64,000 bases of DNA from Sinorhizobium meliloti. Lineage in GTDB: Bacteria; Pseudomonadota; Alphaproteobacteria; Rhizobiales; Rhizobiaceae. The notes beneath the pieces are model-generated. The model did not search any database and was not told the origin of the DNA. It worked only from the letters and a program-made list of their open reading frames with translations. Both the position numbers and the translations under genes were made by a program. The number at the start of each line of letters is the position of its first letter. Within the stretch, counting starts at the first letter, position 1. This document shows, piece after piece, positions 9,008 through 17,710 of this stretch. The DNA lies in contig NZ_CP141215.1 of assembly GCF_035610345.1 (NCBI RefSeq), positions 150,827-214,826 on the forward strand, given 5' to 3'.

Positions 9008-12000
9008 ATGTCGCGACTTGCTGCAACACAGATTCCAAAACCCGCCGACGAGCAGGCTTTCGAACGTGCCTCGATCGTGCTTTGGCGTGGCCTCCTCAAT
9101 GACCCTAACGTGCAACGGAACGGACGTCGTGGGCAGCGGCAGAATGGCGTCGATCTGTTCGGGCTCCGCAACGACGACCCCGCGCACCATGTCGGCATTC
9201 AATGCAAGCTGAAAGGCGATGGTCATGTGCTCACAGAGGAAGAAGTCCGCACCGAGGTCCGAAAGGCGCTCACCTTCAAGCCCCCGCTCAGGGAATATTT
9301 CATCACCACTACTGCACCTGACGACGTTGCGATGCAGGAGCTCGCGCGTGAACTGACGTTGGAGCTCAGCAAAAGCGGCAACAAGCTTCGCGTGTTTATC
9401 TGGGGGTGGAATACGCTCGAGGAGAAGATCAGCGAGGATGATAAGGCTCGGAAGGCATTTGACCCGGGTTTCGGGCCATTCAGCGAGCAGATTTTTGACG
9501 AGGCCAAAAAGATTTCCCTGGCGCAGCGCGAAACACGATCCGAACTGAGCGAGGGGTTTTCACGTATCGAGGCTAGGCTTGCGGAGATCACGCACCTTCC
9601 ATCCCTCCCCGGTGACGGGACAATTACGGCAGGCGTGTTTGAAGCCAATCTCGATGGCGAAATCGACACGTACCGTGACATGGCCGCTAGCGGCAAGCCT
9701 CGCACAGCGCTTCCGCTGCTCGAAAAACTCCTCAGTCGCGTGCAGAGCTCCGCATCGGGGCGCATCCTCTTCCGTATCAAGGCAAATATCGGCTCATGCC
9801 TGCTTGCACTCGGCGACGATCAGAAGGCAGCGGCGACGCTCGCCGAAGCCTATGAGCACGCGCCCAATGAACCGAAAGCCGTCGCCAACAAGGCCTTTTC
9901 ACTCCTTTTACAAGGCCAGTGGCAGGAACTACTTTCGTTTGGCACAGCTGCGCTCAAAGAGGATCCGACCAATGAGGGTCTCGCAGGCTGCTTAGTTCAG
10001 GCCGCTCGCTTCGATACCTCCATCACCGAACCGCTCGACCTTGTCCCAGAAGTACTCAAAGGCACACCGGCTGTCGCGATTGCCCGAGTCGATTTCATTC
10101 GCCGCCGTCGGCCGGCCGGCGAATGGTGGTCCGCCGCAAGAGAGGCCACCGCCACTCATCCGGCCAACCACCATGCCACTCAATTTGCTGCCGAGGCCGA
10201 TATCGACGAGATCCTGACCCGCGAGAGCTATCAGAGTACTCGTCTCTTCACCTCGGACGATCGGGCACGCCTCGAAGCTGCTGTCAGGACGCTTGTTGCG
10301 CAGTGGAACCAGGAACGGAATACAGACGGGGTTCTTCGCGCCGAGGACGCTGCTCTCTGCGGCAATCTCATCGTAGCGCTACATGCGCTCGGCGAGATCC
10401 CCCGAGCACTTGAGATTGCGCGCCAGGGATTGTCGCTCGCGCCAGACGATCCGGACATCATCAGCCGAGCGACGTTCGCCGCAATCGAAGCCGGCGACGA
10501 TGCTCTTGTGGAAGAGCTTCTCACAAAACTCCCGGATGGTCCGGATGCGACCGTTCTGAGGTTCCGCTTCCACTCGTCGCAGGGCAATTGGACAGAGCTG
10601 GCGCGCCTTTATGAGGGGGAGGCTCATCACATTCCCGCCGTTGAACAGCTGCTGATCGCGACAGCAGCCGAGATGGCCGCCATCAAGCTCGGCGCCAAGG
10701 ATGGACGAAAGGAACGAATTGAAGCCCTAGCTATCGAGGCGGCCGCGGATCCGCGTGCCAGCATTGTCGTTGCCGATTTCGCTCGGATGGAGCAGCTTGA
10801 CGACATCTCTGAACGTGCTTTTCATGCCGCGCTCGGCCTTATCGATGAGAATAGCCACATCGCCGGCAGACTGATGGTTGCCCATCATGCTGCCCGAAGA
10901 GGTGATTGGGCGATCGTCGCCGATCTGCTTGACGGTCGGGTAGCAGAGGACCGCGACAGCGAGGAACTACGTCTGCTCGCGCGAGCCTTCGTGAATGATA
11001 GCCCGATCCGTCAGCGCGCTGTACGGTTTTTCGACCGCCTCCCGCCGCAGGTTCGCGAGCTGCCGTTCTTTCTGCATGCCGAAGGCGCCCTGCAGTTTAA
11101 CCGCGGCGCGCTGTCAGAGGCTGAGAATGCCCTGCGTAAGGCTGTTGAGACCCAACCAAATCTCGACAACTACCTCGATCTCATCGCCGTTCTGCGCCGC
11201 CGCGATCGGGCCGATGAGGTGAAACCGATACTGGACAGCATCGATCTTACGACCGTGGTCGGCACCTCGGGCCAGAAGATGATTCTGGCCCAGCTGTTGC
11301 GTGCAGCAGGAGAAGGAACGAAGGCGCTCGCATATGCCTATGACGTTCTTCAATCAGGGAAGAACGATCCAGATGCCGCCCTCCGCTACCTCGGACTCAT
11401 AATGATGAGCCCCGACCACGGTCTCATTCCGGCTGTTGAGAGCATCGGAATCGACACCTGGGTTCGGCTCGAGGACGAACACGGCAAGAGTCACGCCTTC
11501 GTTATCGAAGATGGGGAGGACCGGCCCGCCGACGGAATTCTCAGCCCAAACCACTCTCTGGCGGCAACCGCCAATGGCCTGAAGGTTGGCGACACGTTCG
11601 ACATGCCGAGTGCGTTTGGCGAAAGTCGGAAATGGCGCGTAACGGAGATAAAGCACAAGTATTTACACGCGCTCCACGACGTCATGGAGAACTTCGAGAG
11701 GAGGTTTCCCGATGCGAAGGGCTTCTATACGATCACGATGGCTGAAGGCGACATCCAGCCAGCGTTGGAACAGGTCCGACGCGCCTCCGAAAGCAACCGT
11801 CAAGCCGCTGATCTGTATCTTCTCCAGAACCTTCCGCTGAATATGGTCGCGGCGCATTTGGGCGGCGACACGATAGGTTTTGCCGAATACATCCGCTCGC
11901 TCGACTTCGATATCCGCACATGCATTGGCACCGAAACGGAACGGTTGACAGCGACATCTGTCATTGAGCAGCGCCGCGCCGGCGGCGCCGTGCTCGATGC

Positions 12001-12976
12001 TTATGCCGCTTGGTCCGTCGCCACGATGGAGGCCTTCGACATCTTGCAAAAGGTGTTCGGGACACTCGTCGTTCCTCAATCGGTCATCGATGAACTGCGA
12101 GCCCTTAGGGACAAGCACGAGGTCGACGGTCAGCCGTCATTGACGGTTGCCTGGCACAATGGAGAGTTTATTAAGCAGGAACACACGCCAGAAGATATCG
12201 CAGTTCGACGCACCTACATCGAGGAGCAGATCGGCAAAATCGAGCAAGCCTGTGAAGTCAGGCCTGCGACTGCCCCGGACAATCCTTCAGAGATCGCATT
12301 GACGATCACCGAGGTATTCGACACGCACTCTCTCGATGCCGCCTACCTGGCAGCGGAGGGATATGTACTCGTTTCAGAAGATATGCATTATCGTCAGGTC
12401 GCTGAGGCCGCCTGCTCGGCACATGGCGTATGGCTTCACGCTGTGTTCGTGCTCGCCGCGGAGCGAGGCTATATCGACACTCCGCGATACGTTGATTTAA
12501 CGGTTAAGCTGGCTTGGCGCCGGCATGGTCACCTTGCGCTTCAGGCCGAAGTGCTAATCCACGCTTTAGAGACCGATAGCTCCCCTGATCTCTTGGATTT
12601 TCAGGCAATTGCGAACTTCATTGGAACGAAGAATGCCGAGATGAGGTCGCATCTGAAGGTGGCCATAGCATTCCTCAATGCTCTCTGGACGAATGGCGGG
12701 CCGAACGATCTGAAAAGAATGCGCGCCACATCCATCCTATGCGAAAAGCTTATCAGATATAGGAATTGGGCCCTAACTCTTGCCTTTATCAAGAGCGGCT
12801 CCGTCGATCGTCTCCAAACCTATATCGATGGCTGGATCAAAGGGCATTTTCTGCCACAGGACGAGTTCGCCCGCGCAGAGGTCGAGATAACTGACGTAAC
12901 GAACCGCATTCGCGCTCAACGCCTTAACGGGGTTGCTCCTAAGGAACCGCGCCCAGGGAAGAGGCGCCGCGCTTAG
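9008..12976 (+). CDS. Mrr-like nuclease-TPR-GreAB-C-PIN conflict protein
   Basis: A 1322-residue multidomain protein. Residues about 10-150 form a PD-(D/E)XK restriction-endonuclease-like domain (NGVDLFG then GIQCKLK). Residues about 200-790 are helical repeats of TPR type. Around 810-900 is a small beta domain resembling the GreA/GreB C-terminal domain (LSPNHSLAATANGLKVGDTFD then RVTEIKH). The C-terminal part contains a PIN nuclease-like domain with acidic residues in VLDAYAAW, VIDELRAL, SLDAAYLA and VSEDMHYR. The TPR, GreAB-C and PIN combination corresponds to a predicted prokaryotic conflict system described by Burroughs and Aravind; the N-terminal nuclease suggests DNA targeting plus RNA cleavage. 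No dedicated partner is evident. Domain limits are by eye. Confidence 0.8.
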   Translation: MSRLAATQIPKPADEQAFERASIVLWRGLLNDPNVQRNGRRGQRQNGVDLFGLRNDDPAHHVGIQCKLKGDGHVLTEEEVRTEVRKALTFKPPLREYFITTTAPDDVAMQELARELTLELSKSGNKLRVFIWGWNTLEEKISEDDKARKAFDPGFGPFSEQIFDEAKKISLAQRETRSELSEGFSRIEARLAEITHLPSLPGDGTITAGVFEANLDGEIDTYRDMAASGKPRTALPLLEKLLSRVQSSASGRILFRIKANIGSCLLALGDDQKAAATLAEAYEHAPNEPKAVANKAFSLLLQGQWQELLSFGTAALKEDPTNEGLAGCLVQAARFDTSITEPLDLVPEVLKGTPAVAIARVDFIRRRRPAGEWWSAAREATATHPANHHATQFAAEADIDEILTRESYQSTRLFTSDDRARLEAAVRTLVAQWNQERNTDGVLRAEDAALCGNLIVALHALGEIPRALEIARQGLSLAPDDPDIISRATFAAIEAGDDALVEELLTKLPDGPDATVLRFRFHSSQGNWTELARLYEGEAHHIPAVEQLLIATAAEMAAIKLGAKDGRKERIEALAIEAAADPRASIVVADFARMEQLDDISERAFHAALGLIDENSHIAGRLMVAHHAARRGDWAIVADLLDGRVAEDRDSEELRLLARAFVNDSPIRQRAVRFFDRLPPQVRELPFFLHAEGALQFNRGALSEAENALRKAVETQPNLDNYLDLIAVLRRRDRADEVKPILDSIDLTTVVGTSGQKMILAQLLRAAGEGTKALAYAYDVLQSGKNDPDAALRYLGLIMMSPDHGLIPAVESIGIDTWVRLEDEHGKSHAFVIEDGEDRPADGILSPNHSLAATANGLKVGDTFDMPSAFGESRKWRVTEIKHKYLHALHDVMENFERRFPDAKGFYTITMAEGDIQPALEQVRRASESNRQAADLYLLQNLPLNMVAAHLGGDTIGFAEYIRSLDFDIRTCIGTETERLTATSVIEQRRAGGAVLDAYAAWSVATMEAFDILQKVFGTLVVPQSVIDELRALRDKHEVDGQPSLTVAWHNGEFIKQEHTPEDIAVRRTYIEEQIGKIEQACEVRPATAPDNPSEIALTITEVFDTHSLDAAYLAAEGYVLVSEDMHYRQVAEAACSAHGVWLHAVFVLAAERGYIDTPRYVDLTVKLAWRRHGHLALQAEVLIHALETDSSPDLLDFQAIANFIGTKNAEMRSHLKVAIAFLNALWTNGGPNDLKRMRATSILCEKLIRYRNWALTLAFIKSGSVDRLQTYIDGWIKGHFLPQDEFARAEVEITDVTNRIRAQRLNGVAPKEPRPGKRRRA

Positions 12977-13006
12977 GCCAGGGGCGAACTGTCTGGTTCC
13001 CCGACG

Positions 13007-13150
13007 TCAAATGACCAGCCTTGCCGCCCTGCCCGCCTTGCGTTCGCCGTCATTATAATAGCTGGCGGCCTGTGTCACCGACTTATGCAGCGACTGTTGC
13101 ATGGCTTCGGGCAGTGCAATTCCACGGTTAGCCGCCTCGGTCATGTAAAC
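13007..13150 (-). pseudogene. Tyrosine recombinase, C-terminal remnant
   Basis: On the minus strand about 46 codons read MTEAANRGIALPEAMQQSLHK, then VTQAASYYNDGERK and GRAARLVI before a TGA at 13009-13007. This is the C-terminal end, with the catalytic tyrosine region ASYYN, of the same integrase family as the complete gene at 22312-23469. The DNA is clearly diverged, so it is an old relic, not a fresh copy. It sits exactly between the PIN protein and the E2-E1 operon. Confidence 0.75.
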
Positions 13151-13261
13151 GAACGAGGACCGCGGGGGTTTTCAACAAATAATTGCTGACGCCCAAGTGC
13201 TACAATTGTAGGCGAGGGCGAATCGTGGTTCGATCACTTCTAGAAAGAGATGGAGACTTGA

Positions 13262-13396
13262 ATGTCAAAGCCACCCAGTTCGGGAATCCCGGGACACACA
13301 CCTCCTGGCCCCCCACCCGGCGTGCCGGGACGCCCGGATGGCGTTCCACCCGGCCCGAAGGATCCTCCGCAGCCGCCGGACCGGCCAGTAGGGTGA
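13262..13396 (+). CDS. 44-residue Pro/Gly-rich peptide with C-terminal Gly
   Basis: ATG 13262, preceded by TGGAGA at 13251-13256, opens a 44-codon frame ending in TGA one base before the ATG of the E2-E1 gene. About 18 residues are Pro and 9 Gly (for example PPGPPPGVPGRPDG), and the last residues are RPVG. It is predicted to be disordered, with only two lysines. Its place as first gene of an operon for a ubiquitin-like conjugation machine, and its terminal glycine, suggest it is the peptide that the E1/E2 activates and conjugates, or the tail the JAB protease trims. That is inference: no ubiquitin fold is present. A chance ORF is possible but unlikely given spacing and RBS. Confidence 0.6.
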   Translation: MSKPPSSGIPGHTPPGPPPGVPGRPDGVPPGPKDPPQPPDRPVG

Positions 13397-13397
13397 A

Positions 13398-15170
13398 ATG
13401 ATCGAACTTCGCCATCTGCAACCGGGCATGGTTCCGCATTGGGAGCATGCTTGGAAGGGTAGGTTCGACTTCGAGTTGCGTGATATCGCCGCTTTCGTCG
13501 GGGATACCCTTCGTATCGATGACAAGCAACTGCGAGACGGGATCCTGCGGCTCGAATTCGATTGGCCTCTATCTGACGGCCGCCTATATCCATTACAGGC
13601 ATCGTTTCCAGACAGCTTTCCATTCGTTCGCCCGCAGGTGGCGCTGCGAGGAGATCCATCCAGCTTTCCGGAAAAGCATTGCTCACCTGCCGATGGAACC
13701 CTCTGTCTGCTTGGACGAGATACAGGCCTCTGGTCTGCGGAATGGACCTTGGCCACCCTACTCGAGAAACAGCTTGAAAATGCCTTGAACGGGACAGGCC
13801 TCGAAGACCCGCAGGCCGAGCCGATCGAGGTCTGGTGGAATGCTCTAGCGCCTAACTTCGAGGCATTCGTCGAAGGCAGCTATGTGCTGGTCGATTCTGC
13901 TTGGCGCCTTGAGGACGCCGAAACAGGAGTCTTGCGGCTTACCTACTCGATCGAGAAGGTGGGAGAGAAAATCAAGTTCCGTGGCGCGGTGGATGAAATC
14001 AAAGCCCTAAACGGGACGGTACTTGCGACCAGAGACTTTCCCCTTCCCCCGGACTTGCAAGCCAAGAGTCACACCGCAGCATTTCCTTGGCGACGCACCG
14101 GCCGCTTCGCTCCTCCGCCGCCCGGAAGGTGGCGTGACAAGGAGGTGCAGGATCACATCGCTTTCGCTCGGCGCCCCGTCGACAAGACGTCGCCTGCTAT
14201 TTCCATTTCGGTCACTGTCCAAGCGACCGACCTTAGCTCGGGTATTAAGGGCGACGCATTCCTCTTTCCTCTGCTTTATGGTCCATCGAAATCATTCCGC
14301 GATCCAAAGCCGGGCCAGGCAAAGGTCACCAAACCGTCTATTGCGATCATCCCTACTTACCGTGCTGGTGAAATGGACGTGGGCTTCCGCGTCCCTTCTA
14401 CCAAGATATTGAGGGACAGGACGGTGGCAGTCTTCGGACTGGGAGCGATAGGCGCTCCCGTCGCGATCGAGCTGGCCCGAAGCGGGTGTAACCAGCTCGT
14501 CGTCGTCGACCACGACATCGTCGAGCCTGGCAACTCAATTCGCTGGCCATTGGGCAGTACGGCTTGGGGCACCCTGAAAACGACAGCGATCAAACAGCAT
14601 GTGGAGGCTCAATACCCCTGGGTATCGGTCGAATCCCACCGTCACTTTCTCGGCATGCCCACCGCGGATGAAGGCAACGGCGATCATTCCGTGCTCCCTC
14701 CAATCATAGCCAGGTCAGACCTTATAATCGATGCGACAGCATCCCCCGGAATTTCACGGTTGCTCGCCGACTGTTGTAAGAGAGCCGAGAAGCCGCTCAT
14801 TTCAGTGTTCGGTACCTTGTCCCTAAGAGGAGGCGTCGTCGCCTATTACCACCCGAAATCCGGCTGCCCGACATGCCGCGAGTTCGCCTACCAGAAGGGA
14901 GTTATTGAAAAAGCGCCCGGATCTGGGGAAAGCTCTGGTTTAAGGCAGCCACCGGGATGTGCGGAACTGACATTCACCGGCGCTTCGTTCGATCTTCAGG
15001 AATTGTCCCTAGAATCGGTGCGGCTTGCAGTGGACGTCCTTTCGCAGCCGGACGAGTTCAACGGGTCCGTAATCCACACTCTTTCTCTGCACGATGGCAC
15101 TAGACGAGTCCCACCTCTTTGGAGGGTCGATGAACTACAGCCTGCGCCTGAATGCAGATGCAACACGTAG
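13398..15170 (+). CDS. E2-E1 fusion, ubiquitin-like conjugation enzyme (Cap2-like)
   Basis: A 590-residue fusion. Residues 1-150 are an E2-like domain with the Pro/Phe-rich core FPDSFPFVRP and catalytic-type Cys103 in DGTLCLLGRD followed by W112. A beta-rich linker leads to a ThiF/E1 adenylation domain from about 335: GLGAIG at 347-352, Asp371 in VVDHD, Arg382 in NSIRWPLG and Lys394. Cys490 and Cys493 (GCPTC) together with Cys586 and Cys588 could bind zinc; Cys521 (PPGCAELTFTG) is a candidate E1 catalytic cysteine. In type II CBASS, Cap2 of this architecture conjugates the cyclase C-terminus to targets. No cyclase gene is present here, so this is a related stand-alone conjugation operon. Confidence 0.85.
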   Translation: MIELRHLQPGMVPHWEHAWKGRFDFELRDIAAFVGDTLRIDDKQLRDGILRLEFDWPLSDGRLYPLQASFPDSFPFVRPQVALRGDPSSFPEKHCSPADGTLCLLGRDTGLWSAEWTLATLLEKQLENALNGTGLEDPQAEPIEVWWNALAPNFEAFVEGSYVLVDSAWRLEDAETGVLRLTYSIEKVGEKIKFRGAVDEIKALNGTVLATRDFPLPPDLQAKSHTAAFPWRRTGRFAPPPPGRWRDKEVQDHIAFARRPVDKTSPAISISVTVQATDLSSGIKGDAFLFPLLYGPSKSFRDPKPGQAKVTKPSIAIIPTYRAGEMDVGFRVPSTKILRDRTVAVFGLGAIGAPVAIELARSGCNQLVVVDHDIVEPGNSIRWPLGSTAWGTLKTTAIKQHVEAQYPWVSVESHRHFLGMPTADEGNGDHSVLPPIIARSDLIIDATASPGISRLLADCCKRAEKPLISVFGTLSLRGGVVAYYHPKSGCPTCREFAYQKGVIEKAPGSGESSGLRQPPGCAELTFTGASFDLQELSLESVRLAVDVLSQPDEFNGSVIHTLSLHDGTRRVPPLWRVDELQPAPECRCNT

Positions 15171-15649
15171 TCTGGCTCCCTAGGGCGGTGCGGGACGAGA
15201 TGTGTCTCGATGCGGATCGGTGGTACGAAAAAGAAACTGGCGGCACCTTCATGGGATATCGGGCCGAGCCAAATGTCGCCGTCGTCACGGCGATGATCCC
15301 AGGCGGCCCGAGCGCAGTCCGTGAGCGGCATAGCTTTCTTCCGGACCTGGGCTGGCAACATGCAGAAATCGCGAGCCACTATGAACAGTCAGGCAGGCTG
15401 GACACATATCTCGGCGACTGGCACACGCATCCAGGCGCTGTCTCTGGCAGCCTTAGCTGGAAAGATCGAGCGTGCCTGAAAAGGATCATCAAAACCCCAG
15501 CAGCGCGAAATCCTACTCCAATCATGATGCTCATGTGCGGCGATCCAAGAAGCTGGGTGTTGCACTCATGGGTAGCCCGTCTGGGACGTCAGCTTCTCTT
15601 TTTCGATCTGCTTTCCGAGGATGAAGCTGCCATTGAAGTATATGACTGA
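15152..15649 (+). CDS. JAB/MPN-family isopeptidase (Cap3-like)
   Basis: A 165-residue metalloprotease of the JAMM type. The zinc-site residues are present: Glu28 in KETGGTFMG, His91 and His93 in GDWHTHPG, and Ser102 and Asp105 in SLSWKD. Such enzymes remove or mature ubiquitin-like modifiers; Cap3 reverses Cap2 conjugation in CBASS. The gene overlaps the end of the E2-E1 gene by 19 bases, so the two are co-translated. The spacing between His93 and Ser102 appears one residue longer than the classical motif. Its likely substrate is the conjugate made by the upstream E2-E1 protein. Confidence 0.85.
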   Translation: MQMQHVVWLPRAVRDEMCLDADRWYEKETGGTFMGYRAEPNVAVVTAMIPGGPSAVRERHSFLPDLGWQHAEIASHYEQSGRLDTYLGDWHTHPGAVSGSLSWKDRACLKRIIKTPAARNPTPIMMLMCGDPRSWVLHSWVARLGRQLLFFDLLSEDEAAIEVYD

Positions 15650-15917
15650 CGCTCACTTGAAGCGCCTTCCGATCTTCTGCCCTATTCAGGATTTGGAGCA
15701 ACTGCTGATGGTATCGACTGAAGACGAGCTGTTGCAGACGTTCCGGGCAGCGACCGAGGAGAAACATGCCGGTTGGGGCGCGCGATCGATTCGGTCGAGG
15801 ATCGCAGGCGAGCCCAAGTAACGCAAAGCCCTCCCGTTCAAGCTGAGCGAAGTGTTGCCATGGTGGCAAAAGGTCGAAGAGGCGAAAGCTGCCCGTGACA
15901 GGAAGAAACAGGATTAA
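15642..15917 (+). pseudogene. Small unknown protein, 91-codon frame with an internal TAA
   Basis: ATG 15642 lies inside the last codons of the JAB gene. The frame reads MTDAHLKRLPIFCPIQ to GARSIRSRIAGEPK, meets TAA at 15819-15821, then continues open as RKALPFKLSEVLPWWQK and ends at TAA 15915-15917, 15 bases before the KAP NTPase gene. The continuity on both sides of the stop and the tight spacing suggest one gene of about 91 codons with a nonsense mutation; alternatively only the 59-residue product is made. I do not recognise the family. It is rich in helices and basic at the C-terminus. Confidence 0.45.
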
Positions 15918-15931
15918 CCCGGAGCCCACCC

Positions 15932-17644
15932 ATGTCCGTTACGAACGTCCGCGCTGCTATCGAACGCTTCCTTGCCTATGACAAACCGCAGGTGCTGTGC
16001 ATCCGGGGCGCATGGGGCACCGGCAAGACCTATACATGGGACGAGGTGCTGAAGAAGACGGCGGCCGATAAGAAGATCAAGGCGAAGAAATACGCCAAAG
16101 CGTCGCTGTTCGGCCTGAATTCCATCAAGGAACTGAAGCGGGAAGTCTTCCAGTCAGCCATCGACATCGACCAAATCGGCAAACCGTTCGACATCGAGAA
16201 CGTCACCAGCGTGGTCGATAACCTGAAGTCGTGGAGCAAGTGGGCCTTGAACAAAGCCAGCTTCGTCCACGAGGATGCGATGACGGCCGCTATTGAGGTG
16301 GCGGCGCTGTTCGCGCGTGAACAGCTCATTCTTATCGATGACCTTGAACGCAAGGGCGAAGACCTGCGGAGCGTGGATGTGCTGGGCTATATCTCCCAGC
16401 TCCGGGATGACCGGTCATCCAAGGTGGTACTGCTGCTCAATGATGAAGAGCTTGAGGACCAGCCGGAGTTCACGTCCTACCTGGAGAAGGTGGTGGACGT
16501 CTATCTGCGCTTTGAGCCGACTTGCGAGGAAATCGCCGGTATTGCGATACAAGAGACGGTTAAGGTTTCGGTGCTGGTCCGCCAGGACGCTATTGCCCTC
16601 GGCATCACGAATGTGCGGATCATCCGAAAGATTCATGCGCTGGTGAAGGATTTGGTGCCGTTCATCGATGAGTACGCGGAAATCGTCACCGTCAATGCGG
16701 CGGCCGTCATTACGTTGCTGGGATGGAGTCACTTCCAGCCTAAGACGGCTCCGCCGCTCGATTACCTGAAGCGGGTTCACACCTATTCCCCGAAGCAGGA
16801 CGACGTTGACTTCGATATGAAGTGGCGCGACCTGCTGCTGAAGTACCGCTACACGCACACCAGTGAATTTGACCTGGTGCTGCTGAAGGGTATCGAGAAC
16901 GGCTATTTCGATAAGGCCGCAATTGAGAAGCACGCAGCCGAGCTGGACCGGGCCGAGGAGAAGAACAAGGCCGAACAGGAAGTGCGAGCAATCTGGGATG
17001 AGATGCACTATTCTTTCACGAAGCCGGCACAAGGCATCCTCGATAAATTCTTCGAATGCTACATGCGCAATATCGAATTCATGACGCTTGGCGATATGGC
17101 GATTTTCGAACGGCTGTTCCGGGAGTTGGGGGATGACCGCTCAGAACAGCTGGTGGACCGGTACATTGCGGCCAACAAGACGAAGCCGGGCGCTTTTGAT
17201 TTCGAACGGCTTGAGCGGTTCGGCGATGAGCTGACGGGTCCGGTGAAAGAAAAAATTGCAGTGGCCGAGGCGGAACAGGCACCTAAGGTCAACCCAGACG
17301 AGGTGCTTATCGCCCTCGGTACGCGAGGCTACGAGGAGGAGCTGTACGACGTTGCCGCCAAGCTGCCGGTGAGCGAATTCGTCCGCATCCTGAAGTCCTA
17401 CGAAGGGTCGAAGCTTTCCGACATTATTTCCGGCTTGCGCCAGTATCTGAACACAGGTGGGTTGGACCCGCGCATACATACCATCATGGACAAGGCTGGT
17501 CTGGCACTGCGGCAGATCGCAGAGGAAAGCCCGATTAACAAGCGCCGGGCGATGCGGCTGGGCCTTATCCAGCGGCTTGACGCCAAGGAAGCAAAAGCGG
17601 CGGGAACTGCAACCAATCAGGAGCAGGCAGGGGTGCAAGCATGA
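15932..17644 (+). CDS. KAP-family P-loop NTPase
   Basis: A 570-residue P-loop NTPase. Walker A is GAWGTGKT near residues 27-34, and Walker B is LILIDDLERKG near residue 133, followed by a sensor-like VVLLLNDEEL. These are features of the KAP family of predicted NTPases, which often occur in phage-defence loci and on mobile elements. The C-terminal half is helical without recognisable motifs. No transmembrane insertion is obvious, unlike many KAP proteins. It follows the conjugation operon by 15 bases after the broken small ORF and is probably co-transcribed with it. Whether it belongs functionally to that system or is a separate defence gene is open. Confidence 0.75.
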   Translation: MSVTNVRAAIERFLAYDKPQVLCIRGAWGTGKTYTWDEVLKKTAADKKIKAKKYAKASLFGLNSIKELKREVFQSAIDIDQIGKPFDIENVTSVVDNLKSWSKWALNKASFVHEDAMTAAIEVAALFAREQLILIDDLERKGEDLRSVDVLGYISQLRDDRSSKVVLLLNDEELEDQPEFTSYLEKVVDVYLRFEPTCEEIAGIAIQETVKVSVLVRQDAIALGITNVRIIRKIHALVKDLVPFIDEYAEIVTVNAAAVITLLGWSHFQPKTAPPLDYLKRVHTYSPKQDDVDFDMKWRDLLLKYRYTHTSEFDLVLLKGIENGYFDKAAIEKHAAELDRAEEKNKAEQEVRAIWDEMHYSFTKPAQGILDKFFECYMRNIEFMTLGDMAIFERLFRELGDDRSEQLVDRYIAANKTKPGAFDFERLERFGDELTGPVKEKIAVAEAEQAPKVNPDEVLIALGTRGYEEELYDVAAKLPVSEFVRILKSYEGSKLSDIISGLRQYLNTGGLDPRIHTIMDKAGLALRQIAEESPINKRRAMRLGLIQRLDAKEAKAAGTATNQEQAGVQA

Positions 17645-17710
17645 GCGACGAAGCGCCGAGAAGGGTGGGGAATTCACCCTCAAATTCTTGGCCGGATACC
17701 CCTCGTCAAC

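Noticed and set aside
13201..13206. TACAAT as a -10 box for the conjugation operon
   Set aside because: No -35 element at a suitable distance; the TTGCTG upstream is only 12 bases away.
13398..15649. Complete type II CBASS system
   Set aside because: E2-E1 and JAB are present but I find no CD-NTase or typical CBASS effector within the island.
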